From Rhipidocladum racemiflorum (lineage: Eukaryota; Streptophyta; Magnoliopsida; Poales; Poaceae): 64,000 nucleotides of DNA. Under the pieces are notes generated by a model. It was not told the origin of the DNA, made no database searches, and worked only from the letters and a program-made list of their open reading frames with translations. The first letter of the stretch is position 1, and the number at the start of each line of letters is the position of its first letter. Shown here piece by piece: positions 12,101-23,442 of the stretch. Location: contig CM070581.1 of the NCBI GenBank assembly GCA_036346355.1, forward strand, positions 48,875,849 through 48,939,848, in the 5' to 3' direction. A program made the position numbers and the translations under genes.

Positions 12101-12229
12101 GGAATAGTACAAACCTGCTAGGTTTTCCAGCGATTAAATATTGAAATTAATTCGTAGAAATTCATTTAATTTGGGAAAAAATAGTAAAATACTTGGAAAA
12201 ATTCCAAAAAAATTCTATAAAACATTTTA
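9164..12229 (-). mobile_element. 5' LTR of element A, truncated at its outer end
   Basis: The LTR starts next to the PBS and follows the 3' LTR until 12229, where homology stops inside the AT-rich U3 (equivalent to about 3209 in the 3' LTR). The outer roughly 170 bp, with the terminal TGTAACACC, are lost. It lacks the 60-bp segment found in the 3' LTR of A but otherwise tracks the LTR of D very closely. Core promoter at 11856-11865, minus strand. Confidence 0.9.
10965..11216. promoter_or_regulatory. Cluster of ACGT-core palindromes in the LTR
   Basis: Within about 250 bp there are repeated TGACGTCA-like, GACACGTGT, CCACGTGG and CACGTG motifs, many of them palindromic. The cluster recurs in the 3' LTR (1970-2215) and in D (62745-62995). 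Such sites are bound by plant bZIP and bHLH factors. It lies downstream of the predicted TSS, inside R-U5. Function is inferred. Confidence 0.4.
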
Positions 12230-12230
12230 A

Positions 12231-12489
12231 CAAGGGCAAGATTTCGCATTTTGTTCCATAATATTAATAATTTACATTACTGACATTCTTTTTCATTTTC
12301 TCGCGCTAAAAAAAAAGAGAGGGGAGGGGCGCCGCCAGGACCTCGTCCTGAACCACCCAAAGGGGTGGTATAAGGCGGACGAGAGCCCTAATGGCTAGGT
12401 CGTCGCGGCGCTCGCGCCCGATCATCTCCGTGATGATCTCGGCCACCTCGTGGAGCCCCGGAGCCACCTCCAGCAAGGTGGCCATCACG
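12231..12489 (-). mobile_element. Inverted fragment of element B small-ORF region
   Basis: This is the reverse complement of the B segment around 24236-24585, so it lies in the opposite orientation to B1 and B2. It carries part of the B small ORF (LLEVAPGLHEVAEIITEMIG on the minus strand) and the AT-rich stretch after it. About 100 bp between the two parts are missing. The right end joins integrase sequence at a shared TGGCC. Confidence 0.8.
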
Positions 12490-12496
12490 CGGCGTC

Positions 12497-13009
12497 AAGC
12501 GCCTTGGTTGGGAAAGCCTACCGCCAGGGCTTCTTCTGGCCTACGGTAGTGACGGATGCTCAGGAGATCGTTCGAGCTTGCGAGGGCTACCAGTTCTATG
12601 CAAGGCAGACACACTTGCCGGCGCAGGAGCTGCAAACTATCCCCATCTCTTGGCCCTTCGCGGTCTGGGGGCTCGACTTAGTGGGCCCACTCAAGAAGGC
12701 TCAAGGTGGCTTCGCCCAGGATCGCCGGCGCATCACCACATTTAGCTTTGATCCACTTGGTGAACTTGTCAATAGCTACGAAAAGGTAGGCGAAGCCACC
12801 TTGAGCCTTCTTGAGTGGGCCCACTAAGTCGAGCCCCCAGACCGCGAAGGGCCAAGAGATGGGGATAGTTTGCAGCTCCTGCGCCGGCAAGTGTGTCTGC
12901 CTTGCATAGAACTGGCAGCCCTCGCAAGCTCGAACGATCTCCTTAGCATCCGTCACTGCCGTAGGCCACAAGAAGCCCTGGCGGTAGGCTTTCCCAACCA
13001 AGGCGCTTG
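12497..13009. repeat. 220-bp inverted repeat made of element B integrase sequence
   Basis: Arms 12497-12716 and 12788-13009 are near-perfect reverse complements, separated by about 70 bp. Both arms are the same piece of the B integrase zinc-binding region (VGKAYRQGFFWP, ACEGCQFYARQTHLP, WPFAVWGLDLVGP), equivalent to about 25785-25990 and 50610-50820. The left arm reads on the plus strand and the right arm on the minus. Only a few bases differ between arms. The right arm joins a piece of B gag at a shared GCGCTTG. RNA across it could fold into one long hairpin. Confidence 0.9.
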
Positions 13010-13089
13010 GCGTGCTTCGCGATCTTGTGGAAGGATGCCGTAGCGTTCATACTCATCGGCATGGCGGCGTTGTTCCTCCCTTTCTCGGT
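13010..13089 (-). mobile_element. Fragment of element B gag
   Basis: 80 bp match the B gag segment at 41427-41506 and 54676-54755 (EEQRRHADEYERYGI on the minus strand). On its right it is fused, in the middle of a codon run, to copia gag of element E near 13090. It is a short patch in a multi-piece junction. Confidence 0.8.
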
Positions 13090-14517
13090 CAAGGCCATAC
13101 AAAATGCCGCAGTGAACTAAATTGTGGTCCTCCTTGCGAGTCAAGAAAACATTTTTCTCCTCCTCGGGGCCATCATCAACGGGCGGGGCACCCAGCGGCG
13201 CATCAAGCACATAGCTCCTTTGAGCAGCGCTGAGGAGAATCTTCAGGTTAAGGGCCCAGTTGGTAAAGTTGCTACCGTTGGTGGCTAGTTTCTCTTTCTC
13301 CATGAACAGATTGAAATTGAAAGTAGGTGGTGCCATCTACAACGTATTTACAAAGTTAATTAGACTAAGTTCATAATAGATTAAGTTCAAGTTTAATTCA
13401 AAATTACTACGAGAACTCCCACTCAAAAACAACATCCCTCTAGTCATCTTTAGTGATTACACGAACCAAATTCACTATACCGAAACCGATCATCACGTGA
13501 GACGGCATAGTTTCAAAGGCGAACATCAATATGTTCATCATATCATCCATATAACTCATGCTTTACCTTTCGGTTCGTGTTCCGAGGCCATGTCTGTACA
13601 TGCTAGGCTCGCCAAGTAGAACCAAAGTATTTGCTTGTGTAAATCTGGCTTACACCCGTTGTATGCGAACGTAGAGTCTATCACACCCGATCATCACGTG
13701 GTGCTTCGAAACGACGAACTTTCTTAACGGTGCATACTATGGAAGAACACATTATTATCTTGATATTAATTTGGAGGGATCATCTTATAGTGCTATCGAC
13801 GTGATCATATCCAAGCAAAAATAAGACGCATAAAAGGATTAACATCACATGCATGAATAAAGTGATATGATATGGTCCTTTCAGCACTTGATCTCCATCT
13901 TATGCGACATGGTATGATCTCCATCATTCCACCGGCATGGCACCAAGGTCCATGATGCTGCCATCTTGATTGTCTTCCTCCATTACAATATATCACATGG
14001 ACATATGCTTAGCACGCAGGCCATAAAAGAAAAAAAAACAACCAAATGGCTCCTACCGGTTGTTTAAATTTACAATAAATTTCATTTCATACAACAATCT
14101 TTGTATCAATGACCATATCACATCACAAGCCCTGCAAAAACAAGTTAGACGCCTCTAATTTATTTTTGCATATTTTACGTGGTTTTGGGCTTTCTAGGAA
14201 AAACTGTTCTTACCTACGAACAAGAACCACAACGGTGATAAAAACATTATTAGCAAACCGTTGTAAATTAGATCATGACTATAGTAGGAGAAACAGACAC
14301 CCGCAAAGCCACTTATGCAATACTAGTTGCATGTCGAGCGTGGAACAAGTCTCATGTGCGAGGACATGTAAGGTTAGTCCGGGCCGCTTCAAATCCCACT
14401 ATGCCACCATGATCCAAAATACACGAAAGTATGCAATAACATGATCATCAACGCCCACATCCACATGTGTTTTAAACCGTACAAAACATCTACGCATAGA
14501 CACGGCTCTGATACCAC
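13090..14517 (-). mobile_element. Second, partial internal region of Angela-like copia E (gag start and leader)
   Basis: The segment matches 19863-21291 closely. On the minus strand it gives PBS, untranslated leader, then the gag ATG at 13334-13336, opening MAPPTFNFNLFMEKEKL, for about 82 codons until the break at 13090. The leader (13337-14503) carries no gene. It sits on the far side of LTR 14518-16156, so the array is LTR-internal-LTR-internal. Confidence 0.85.
14504..14516 (-). other. Primer binding site of partial copia unit
   Basis: The minus strand reads TGGTATCAGAGCC, one base inside the LTR edge at 14518. It is the same initiator Met tRNA-type site as in the right-hand unit (21278-21290). 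A PBS on this side shows that this LTR also serves as the 5' LTR of a second unit. Confidence 0.9.
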
Positions 14518-14975
14518 TGATGGGTTTCGAAGCAAGGAAAACAAAAAATTTCCTACGATTGCAACCAAACACCAAGATCATATCTAGGAGATGCAAGTAA
14601 ACGGTTTCAGAAGGACTCACCCTCGTAGACCGAAAGCGAGAATAACGTTCCCGCAAACAAACGTGGTTGAAGTAGAGGTACACGCCCGACTTCAAAGTCG
14701 CGAAGATGAGCGCCACAAACGGCAGCGCCCTCGTGCATTTGGTCACACGTACGGAACAACGACGACCTCCAATCCCTCGATCCAGCGGGGCAGCGGAAGT
14801 AGAGGATCCACGGGAAACTCCAACAACACTACGACTTAGTGGTGGTGGTGGAGAAACTGTTTCAGCAGCACTTCGCTTAAGCTACTGCTTGAAAGGTGGA
14901 ACAGCAGGAGGAGGGAGAAAGGACCAACCAAAGGGTCATGGTGATTAGTCCATGAGAGAGGAGCTCCACCCTCCC

Positions 14976-14982
14976 TTTTATA
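14976..14982 (-). promoter_or_regulatory. TATA box of copia E LTR
   Basis: The minus strand reads TATAAAAGGGAGGG. The right LTR has the same box at 21747-21753. It lies just downstream of the 26-bp repeat array, a normal U3 arrangement. Confidence 0.65.
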
Positions 14983-15004
14983 GGAGTGAGTGGACTCTCC
15001 ACTC

Positions 15005-15150
15005 TCTCCATGTGAATGGACTCTCCATTCTCTTCATGTGAATGGACTCTCCATTCTCTTCATGTGAATGGACTCTCCATTCTTCATGTGAATGGACTCT
15101 CCATTCTCTTCATGTGAATGGACTCTCCATTCTCTTCATGTGAATGGTCT
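15005..15150. repeat. 26-bp tandem repeats in U3 of copia E
   Basis: About six copies of a 26-bp unit (CATGTGAATGGACTCTCCAT followed by TCTCTT) lie immediately upstream of the TATA box. One unit is short by 3-4 bases, and the right LTR (21775-21921) has the same short unit in the same place. Position suggests enhancer repeats. Confidence 0.8.
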
Positions 15151-16156
15151 CTTCATAAACAATTTTATTTCTGTTATTTTAATATTTGTTAATTCTTTTA
15201 ATTAACAAAAATTAACACATACCCCCTTGAACTATTCCGATATCCCGAAACTATTCCGGTGCTGTCCAAACTTTTCTCCGGTGTTCCATACCCACTCAAA
15301 AGCATTGATGAACCTTAATTGTGTCACCCTACGGTTCGTGAATAAAATGGACATGATCAAGACACCTCTCTGATCAATAATCATCAGCGGGATCTGGAGA
15401 TCCATAATGACTCCCACTTACTCAACGATGAACTAGTGATCGTGTGAACCAAAAACAAACTAAAACCAATTCCTTTTGTCTCGCGATATATTACTTATCC
15501 GGGATCCGATCATCGGTATCAGCTATACCTAGTTCAATCCCGTTACCGACAAGTACTCTTTACTCGTTCCGTGATATGACATTCTTGTGACCTAATCACG
15601 TGCTTGCAAGCAATGTCAATGTGATATCATCGAGAGGGCCCAGAGTATATCTCTCCGTCATCTGGATGGACAAATCCCACTCTTGATGCATGAGCCTCAA
15701 CTAATACTTTCATAGTACCCAAATCCATCTTTATAGTCACCGTGTTACGGAGTGACGTTTGATGTCATCAAAGTACTCTTCCGGAGTTAGTGATTGACAT
15801 CATCTCATGGTCTAAGGAAAAGAGCTATTTTGTATATGTTCAGTACAGCAACAAACTTTAATGACTTGATCGAATTTGCTATACCAGCTTGGGTGTGTGT
15901 TCATCACATCATTCTTCTAATAATGTGACCCCGTTATTAACAACATCCAATGTTCATGATCAGGAAACCTTGATCATCAGTTAATCAACGAGCTAGTTTA
16001 AAAGAGAGGCTTTACTAGGAACCTTTTTGTTTATTAAACACACATGTATCAACGTTTCCGGTTAATACAATTTTAGCATGAGAAATAAACATCTATTATA
16101 AACATGGAATAAGATAATAAACAATTTATTATTGCCTCTCGGGCATATTCCCTTCA

Positions 16157-16170
16157 GTCTCCCACTTGCA
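16157..16170 (-). other. Polypurine tract of copia E
   Basis: The minus strand has GCAAGTGGGAGAC directly before the LTR start. It marks the 3' end of the internal region of the full copia unit. Confidence 0.7.
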
Positions 16171-16189
16171 CTAGAGTCAATAATCTAGA

Positions 16190-17541
16190 TTACATTGTGA
16201 TGAATCTAACACCCATTGAGTTCTGGTGCTGATCATGTTTTGCCCTTGGGAGAGCTTTAGTCAACGCGTCTGCCACATTCAGATCCGTGTGCACTTTGCA
16301 AATCTTTACATCGCCATCCTTGACATGTTCACGGATGGAGTGAAACCGGCGCTTAATATGCTTGGAATTCTTGTGTGACCTTGGTTCTTTAGCATTGGCT
16401 ATGGCACCATTGTTGTCACAATAGATAACCATTGGGTCCAACGCACTCGGAACCACACCCAGTTCGGATATGAACATCTTCATCCAAACTGCTTCCTGCA
16501 CTGCTTCTGAAGCAGCAACATATTCCGCCTCTGTTGAAGATCTCGCCACCACAGATTTCTTGGAACTCCTCCAGCTCACTGCTCCTCCATTCATTTCAAA
16601 AATATACCCAGTTTGTGACTTAGAGTCATCCGGATCAGTGTCGAAACTAGCGTCGACGTAACATTTTGCGACGAGCTCTTCTTCACCACCATATATGAGA
16701 AACATATCCTTAGTTCTTCTCAAGTACTTAAAGATATTCTTGATCAGCCGTCCAGTTGTTCAAAACCTGGATCGATCGGGTACTTGCTAGTCAAACTAAT
16801 AGCATGTGCCACATCCGGTCTTGTACACAACATAGCATACATGATAGAGCCTATGGCTGAAGCATAGGGAATCTTATTCATTACTTCTCTATCTTCTGCT
16901 GTAGCTGGACTCTGAGTCTTACTCAACGTCTTACCTTGCATCATAGGTAAGAACCCTTTCTTACATTCGTCCATTCTAAACTTCTTTAGAATCTTGTCAA
17001 GATATGTACTTTGCGATAGCCCAATCAAGCGTCTCGATCTATCTCTATAGATTTTGATGCCTAAAATATACGCCGCTTCACCAAGGTCGTTCATTGAAAA
17101 CTTACTGTTTAAGTAATCTTTTACGCTTTTCAAAAGTTCTATATCATTTCCAATCAACAATATGTCATCCACATATAATATCAGAAATGCTATAGAGCTC
17201 CCACTCACTTTCTTGTAAACACAAGATTCTCCGTAAGTTTGGACAAATCCAAAACCTTTGATTACCTCATCAAAACGGAGATTCCAACTTCGTGATGCTT
17301 GCTTCAGTCCATAAATGGATCGCTGAAGTTTGCATACCTTATCAGCATCCTTAGGATCAACAAAACCTTTGGGTTGTATCATATACAACTCTTCCTCAAT
17401 GTTTCCATTAAGGAACGCGGTTTTTACATCCATCTGCCAAATTTCATAATCGAAAAATGCAGCAATTGCTAACATAATCCTAACAGACTTTAGCATCGCT
17501 ACGGGTGAGAAAGTCTCATCGTAGTCAACTCCTTGAATTTG
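16190..17541 (-). pseudogene. Copia E reverse transcriptase and RNase H
   Basis: This is the C-terminal half of the Ty1/copia polyprotein. RT shows QMDVKTAFLNGNIEEELYM, SIYGLKQASRSWN and the catalytic YVDDILL at about 17160. RNase H shows YVDASFDTD, SSTEAEYVAASEAVQEAVW, DNNGAIANAKEP and the ending VADALTKALPRAKH. A single-base frameshift near 16744 separates RT from RNase H. An in-frame TGA at 17542, where the family has Arg (KGFRQIQG), cuts it from the integrase part; CGA to TGA at a CpG is the simplest cause. Confidence 0.85.
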
Positions 17542-19300
17542 TCAAAAACCCTTTGCGACAAGTCGAGCTTTATAGACGGTCACATTACCATCAGCGTCTA
17601 TTTTCTTTTTGAAAATCCATTTGTTCTCAACGGCCTTGCGGTCATTGGGTAGGTTCACCAAAGTCCATACTTGGTTTTCATACATGGATCCCATTTCGGA
17701 TTTCATGGCTTCTAGCCATTTGTCAGAATCTGGGCTCATCATCGCTTCATCATACGTCGCAGGGTCATCATTCTCAATTACCATGACATTCATAGTAGAA
17801 ACATAAAAATCAGGAGCATTACGCGCTCTTGTTGACCTGCGAGGTGTGGTAGTGTTCTCTTTCGGAGTTTTATGATCCTCATCATTAGTTCCCTCTTCAT
17901 CTGGTGAAGTCAACTCCGAAACAACTTCCGGCGCTACTGCACTTGCCATTCTATGAAGAGAAGGTTCAAAAACCTCGTTGAGTTCTACCTTCCTACTACT
18001 CACACCTTTCGAGAGAAACTCTTTCTCCAAAAAGGATCCATTCTTGGCAACGAAAACCTTGCCCTCGGATCTGTGATAGAAGGTGTACCCAATTGTTTCT
18101 TTAGGGTATCCTATGAAGACGCATTTTTCCGCTTTGGGTTCGAGTTTATCAGGTTGAAGTTTCTTCACATAAACATCGCATCCCCAAACTTTTAGAAATG
18201 ACAGCTTAGGTTTGTTGCCAAACCATAATTCGTACGGTGTCGTTTCAACGGATTTAGATGGTGCCCTATTTAAAGTGAATGCAGTTGTTTCAAGTGCATG
18301 ACCCCAAAATGATAGTGGCAAATCTGTAAGGGACATCATAGATCGAACCATATCCAATAAAGTACGATTACGACGCTCGGATACACCATTACGCTGTGGT
18401 GTTCCAGCAGGAGTGAGTTGTGAAACTATTCCACATTGTCTCATGTGTGTGCCAAACTCGTAACTAAGATACTCTCCTCCACGATCGGATCGTAGAAATT
18501 TGATCTTTCTATTACGATGATTTTCTACTTCACTTTGAAATTCTTTGAACTTTTCAAATGTTTCAGACTTGTGTTTCATTAAGTAAATATATCCATATCT
18601 ACTCAAATCATCCGTGAAAGTAATGAAGTAACGATATCCACCACGCGCTGACACACTCATTGGACCACACACATCGGTATGTATGATTTCCAATAAGTCG
18701 GTTGCCCGCTCCATTGTACTGGAAAACGGGGTTCTAGTCATCTTTCCCATGAGGCATGGTTCACATGTCTCAAATGATTCATAATCAAGTGATTCTAGTA
18801 GTCCATCAGAATGGAGCTTCTTCATGCGTTTAACACCAATATGACATAAGCGGCAATGCCACATATATGCAGCAATATCATCATTCATCTTAATTCTTTT
18901 GGCATTCACATTATGAACATGTGTACTATTATTATCAAGATTCAAAATAAATAAACCATTCTTCTCAGGTGCATGACCATAAAAGATATTATTCATATAA
19001 ATTGAACAACCATTGTTCTCAGACTTGAATGAATAACTGTCTCGCATTAAACAAGATCCAGATATGATGTTCATGCTCAACGTAGGCACCAAATAACAAT
19101 TATTTAGGTTCATAACTAATCCTGATGGTAATTGGATAGGTAGCGTCCCGACGGCGATCACATCAACCTTTGATCCATTGCCGACGCGCATCATCACCTC
19201 ATCCCTTGCTAGTTTTCGCCTGTTCATTAGCTCCTGTTTGAGTTACATATGTTAGCAACCGAACCGGTATCAAATACCCAGCGCTACTGCGAGTACTAGT
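17542..19300 (-). pseudogene. Copia E protease end, integrase and start of RT
   Basis: Copia order (integrase before RT) is visible. A protease active site DTGS lies at about 19257-19275 in a frame disrupted by small indels. The 561-codon open frame 17542-19227 then gives the integrase: HHCC zinc region with WHCRLCHIGVKRM and CEPCLMGKM, catalytic Asp in IHTDVCGP, Asp in LRSDRGGEY region, and Glu in RNGVSERRN. It ends in the RT N-terminus (DKWLEAMKSEMGSMYENQ, VYKARLVAKGF). This is the longest undamaged frame in the window apart from B1 RNase H-integrase. Confidence 0.85.
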
Positions 19301-20110
19301 AAGGTACACATCAATAACATGTATATCATATATACCTTTGTTCACATTCCGTCCTTCTTATCGGCCCGAGATATTTTGGGCGATTGCGCTTCCAGTGCCC
19401 AGTGCCCTTGCAGTAAAAACATTCAAGATCTCGACTTAGGGCCAGCCTTGGTCTTCTTCTCGAGATGTGGCAACAGACTTGCCCTTCTTCTTGAAGTTAC
19501 CCTTAGCCTTGCCTTTCTTGATCTCTACTTGCCAGATTTCGGCATTGTGGCTCGGGAGAGACTTCTTCATGCCCTGCATGTTGTAGTTCATCACAAAGCT
19601 CTTGTAGCTTGGTGGCGAGGATCGAGAACACGATGAATTCCTAGCTCAATGGGGATCGTTATTCCCAAAGCTATGAGTTTATCGGCGTACCAGACATTTT
19701 GAGTACGTGCTCACTAACGGAGCTGTTTTCCTCCATCATGCAGCTAAAGAACTTTTACGAAGCTTCATAACTCTCATCATGCGGCATGGGTGTCGAAAAT
19801 CATTTTCAACTCTCCCATTGTATCAAAAACATTCTTTGTGCTCGAAAGCGTTTTAGCAGCTCGGGCTCAAGGCCATACAAATGCCGCAGTTGAACTAAAG
19901 CTGTGGTCCTCCTTGCGAGTCAAGAAAACATTTTTCTCCTCCTCGGGGCCATCATCGTAGGCGGGGCACCAGCGGCGCATTAAGCACATAGCTCCTTTGA
20001 GCGTGGCGAGAGAATCCTCGAGTTAAGGGCCGATTGGTAAAGTTGCTACCATTGGTGGGTAGTTTCTCTTTCTCCATGAACAGATTGAAATTGAAAGTAG
20101 GTGGTGCCAT
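19301..20110 (-). pseudogene. Copia E gag, heavily frameshifted
   Basis: The ATG at 20108-20110 opens the same MAPPTFNF start as the partial copy at 13336, but this copy is broken by many small indels between about 19370 and 20060. Comparison with 13090-13336 shows that changes sit on CAG/CTG: for example, GCCCAGTTGG there is GCCGATTGG here. The zinc knuckle at 19380-19423 (CFYCKGTGHWKRN) has Arg where the last Cys should be, which would again fit a CTG changed to TCG. Confidence 0.75.
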
Positions 20111-21277
20111 CTACAACGTATTTACAAAGTTAATTAGACTAAGTTCATAATAGATTAAGTTCAAGTTTAATTCAAAATTACTACGAGAACTCCCACTCAA
20201 AAACAACATCCCTCTAGTCATCTTTAGTGATTACACGAACCAAATTCACTATACCGAAACCGATCATCACGTGAGACGGCATCGTTTCAAAGGCGAACAT
20301 CAATATGTTCATCATATCATCCATATGACTCATGCTTTACCTTTCGGTTCGTGTTCCGAGGCCATGTCTGTACATGCTAGGCTCGCCAAGTAGAACCAAA
20401 GTATTTGTTTGTGTAAATCTGGCTTACACCCGTTGTATGCGAACGTAGAGTCTATCACACCCGATCATCACGTGGTGCTTCGAAACGATGAACTTTCTTA
20501 ACGGTGCATACTATGGAAGAACACATTATTATCTTGATATTAATTTGGAGGGATCATCTTATAGTGCTATCGACGTGATCATATCCAAGCAAAAATAAGA
20601 TGCATAAAAGGATTAACATCACATGCATGAATAAAGTGATATGATATGGTCCTTTCAGCACTTGATCTCCATCTTGTGCGACATGGTCTGATCTCCATCA
20701 TTCCACCGGCATGGCACCAAGGTCCATGATGCTGCCATCTTGATTGTCTTCCTCCATTACAATATATCACATGGACATATGCTTAGCACGCAGGCCATAA
20801 AAGAAAAAAAACAACCAAATGGCTCCTACCGGTTGTTTAAATTTACAATAAATTTCATTTCATACAACAATCTTTGTATCAATGACCATATCACATCACA
20901 AGCCCTGCAAAAACAAGTTAGACGCCTCTAATTTATTTTTGCATATTTTACGTGGTTTTGGGCTTTCTAGGAAAAAACTGTTCTTACCTACGAACAAGAA
21001 CCACAACGGTGATAAAAACATTATTAGCAAACCGTTGTAAATTAGATCATGACTATAGTAGGAGAAGCAGACACCCATAAAGCCACTTATGCAATACTAG
21101 TTGCATGTCGAGCGTGGAACAAGTCTCATGTGCGAGGACATGTAAGGTTAGTCCGGGCCGCTTCAAATCCCACTATGCCACCATGATCCAAAATACACGA
21201 AAGTATGCAATAACATGATCATCAACGCCCACATCCACATGTGTTTTAAACCGTACAAAACATCTACGCATAGACAC
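20111..21277 (-). other. Untranslated leader of copia E
   Basis: About 1.17 kb lie between gag ATG and PBS. I see no gene. It is almost identical to 13337-14503. Short open frames here (20579-20770, 20740-20931) have no family features. Confidence 0.7.
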
Positions 21278-21290
21278 GGCTCTGATACCA
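21278..21290 (-). other. Primer binding site of full copia E unit
   Basis: The minus strand reads TGGTATCAGAGCC, one base inside the 5' LTR at 21292; initiator Met tRNA type. Confidence 0.9.
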
Positions 21291-21291
21291 C

Positions 21292-22927
21292 TGATGGGTT
21301 TCGAAGCAAGGAAAACAAAAATTTTCCTACGATTGCAACCAAACACCAAGATCATATCTAGGAGATGCAAGTAAACGGTTTCAGAAGGACTCACCCTCGT
21401 AGACCGAAAGCGGGAATAACGTCCCCGCAAACAAACGTGGTTGAAGTAGAGGTACACATCCGACTTCAAAGTCGCGAAGATGAGCGCCACAAACGGCAGC
21501 GCCTCCGTACTTGGTCACACGTACGGAACAACGACGACCTCCAATCCCTCGATCCAGCGGGGCAGCGGAAGTAGAGGATCCACGGGAAACTCCAACAACA
21601 CTACGACTTAGTGGTGGTGGTGGAGAAACTGTTTCAGCAGCGCTTAAGCAAGCTACTGCTTGAAAGGTGGAACAGCAGGAGGAGGGAGAAAGGACCAACC
21701 AAAGGGTCATGGTGATTAGTCCATGAGAGAGGAGCTCCACCCTCCCTTTTATAGGAGTGAGTGGACTCTCCACTATCTCCATGTGAATGGACTCTCCATT
21801 CTCTTCATGTGAATGGACTCTCCATTCTCTTCATGTGAATGGACTCTCCATTCTTCATGTGAATGGACTCTCCATTCTCTTCATGTGAATGGACTCTCCA
21901 TTCTCTTCATGTGAATGGTCTCTCCATAAACAATTTTATTTCTGTTATTTTAATATTTGTTAATTCTTTTAATTAACAAAAATTAACACATACCCCCTTG
22001 AACTATTCCGATATCCCGAAACTATTCCGGTGCTGTCCAAACTTTTCTCCGGTGTTCCATACCCACTCAAAAGCGTCGATGAACCTTAAGTGTGTCACCC
22101 TACGGTTCGTGAATAAAATGGACATGATCAAGACACCTCTCTGATCAATAATCATCAGCGGGATCTGGAGATCCATAATGACTCCCACTTACTCAACGAT
22201 GAACTAGTGATCGTGTGAACCAAAAACAAACTAAAACCAATTCCTTTTGTCTCGCGATATATTACTTATCCGGGATCCGATCATCAGTATCAGCTATACC
22301 TAGTTCAATCCCGTTACCGACAAGTACTCTTTACTCGTTCCGTGATATGACATTCTTGTGACCTAGTCACGTGCTTGCAAGTAATGTCAATGTGATATCA
22401 CCGAGAGGGCCCAGAGTATATCTCTCCGTCATCTGGATGGACAAATCCCACTCTTGATGCATGAGCCTCAACTAATACTTTCATAGTACCCAAATCCATC
22501 TTTATAGTCACCGTGTTACGGAGTGACGTTTGATGTCATCAAAGTACTCTTCCGGAGTTAGTGATTGACATCATCTCATGGTCTAAGGAAAAGAGCTATT
22601 TTGTATATGTTCGATCTGACAACAAACTTTAATGACTTGATCGAATTTGCTATACCAACTTGGGTGTGTGTTCATCACATCATTCTTCTAATAATGTGAC
22701 CCCGTTATTAACAACATCCAATGTTCATGATTAGGAAACCTTGATCATCAGTTAATCAACGAGCTAGTTTAAAAGAGAGGCTTTACTAGGAACCTTTTTG
22801 TTTATTAAATACACATGTATCAACGTTTCCGGTTAATACAATTTTAGCATGAGAAATAAACATCTATTATAAACATGGAATAAGATAATAAACAAATTAT
22901 TATTGCCTCTCGGGCATATTCCCTTCA
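21292..22927 (-). mobile_element. 5' LTR of copia element E
   Basis: This 1,636-bp LTR has the same ends as 14518-16156, with TATA at 21747-21753 and 26-bp repeats at 21775-21921. Its outer end at 22927 abuts element B antisense-gene sequence within an intron-exon boundary region, so E inserted into B1. The matching B1 sequence is not found on the left side of E, so a target duplication cannot be tested. Confidence 0.9.
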
Positions 22928-23286
22928 AGTTCGGTTTTGGTGCAGATTGCAAAGAGAAGATGACCACTGCCGAACGGAGCCAGACTGAGCTGCGCGTCGC
23001 CTGCGAGCCAGTTCTGCACCTTCTGCGTATTGAAGGAGCTGAGCCGGGCCGGGGGGACGACGCTGTTCCGCTTCTCTCTGGAGGAGCCGATAGGATCAGA
23101 GCTTATGCCAAGGAGTTCGCGACCATGAGTGCGAACCAGGCGTTGGCGGTGGTCACGTCTCATTATCCGAGAGTTGACCTTGAAGCTGTGAAAGAAGGTT
23201 TTGCCTATGATGAAGACAAAGCCAACGCGCTCCTCGAAGAGGTCTCCGGTACATCGCAAGCCTTGTTAGAGAATCTTGAATTCTGA
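22928..23286 (+). pseudogene. Element B1 antisense gene, last exon only
   Basis: This is the last exon of the Tat-type antisense gene; the upstream exons of B1 are missing beyond the copia insertion. An acceptor-like TTTTGGTGCAG precedes position 22946, and the frame runs to TGA at 23284-23286. The end has the usual tail of this family (QALAVVTSHYPRVDLEAVKEG, then an acidic helix). The frame is intact here, unlike the B2 copy, which has shifted at the start of this exon. Confidence 0.7.
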
Positions 23287-23442
23287 TTTCGATGTGAACC
23301 TTAATGCCGAGTGCTGGCCCTCACCTCCTTGTTTGAAACGTTGTATTTTCTCACTTGAATATGATTTGTCTGTATTGTCCTCTGCTAAGTGGGCTCCAGA
23401 CCTCTTTAACTCTTTCCCCCTTGTCTGAGTTGCTAGAATATA

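Larger units (their letters stand above)
14518..16156 (-). mobile_element. Shared middle LTR of copia element E
   Basis: This is an LTR of 1,639 bp. On the minus strand it starts TGAAGGGAATATGCCC and ends AAACCCATCA. It is the 3' LTR of the full unit to its right (polypurine tract at 16157) and the 5' LTR of the partial unit to its left (PBS at 14504). Sequence is very close to 21292-22927. The start sequence is typical of the Angela group in grasses. Confidence 0.9.

Noticed and set aside
12497..13009. Foldback transposon
   Set aside because: Both arms are coding sequence of the B integrase joined to other B fragments; there are no transposon termini or flanking duplication.
22928..23286. 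Host gene exon
   Set aside because: The same sequence ends the antisense gene of B2 and matches the usual tail of the Tat antisense protein.
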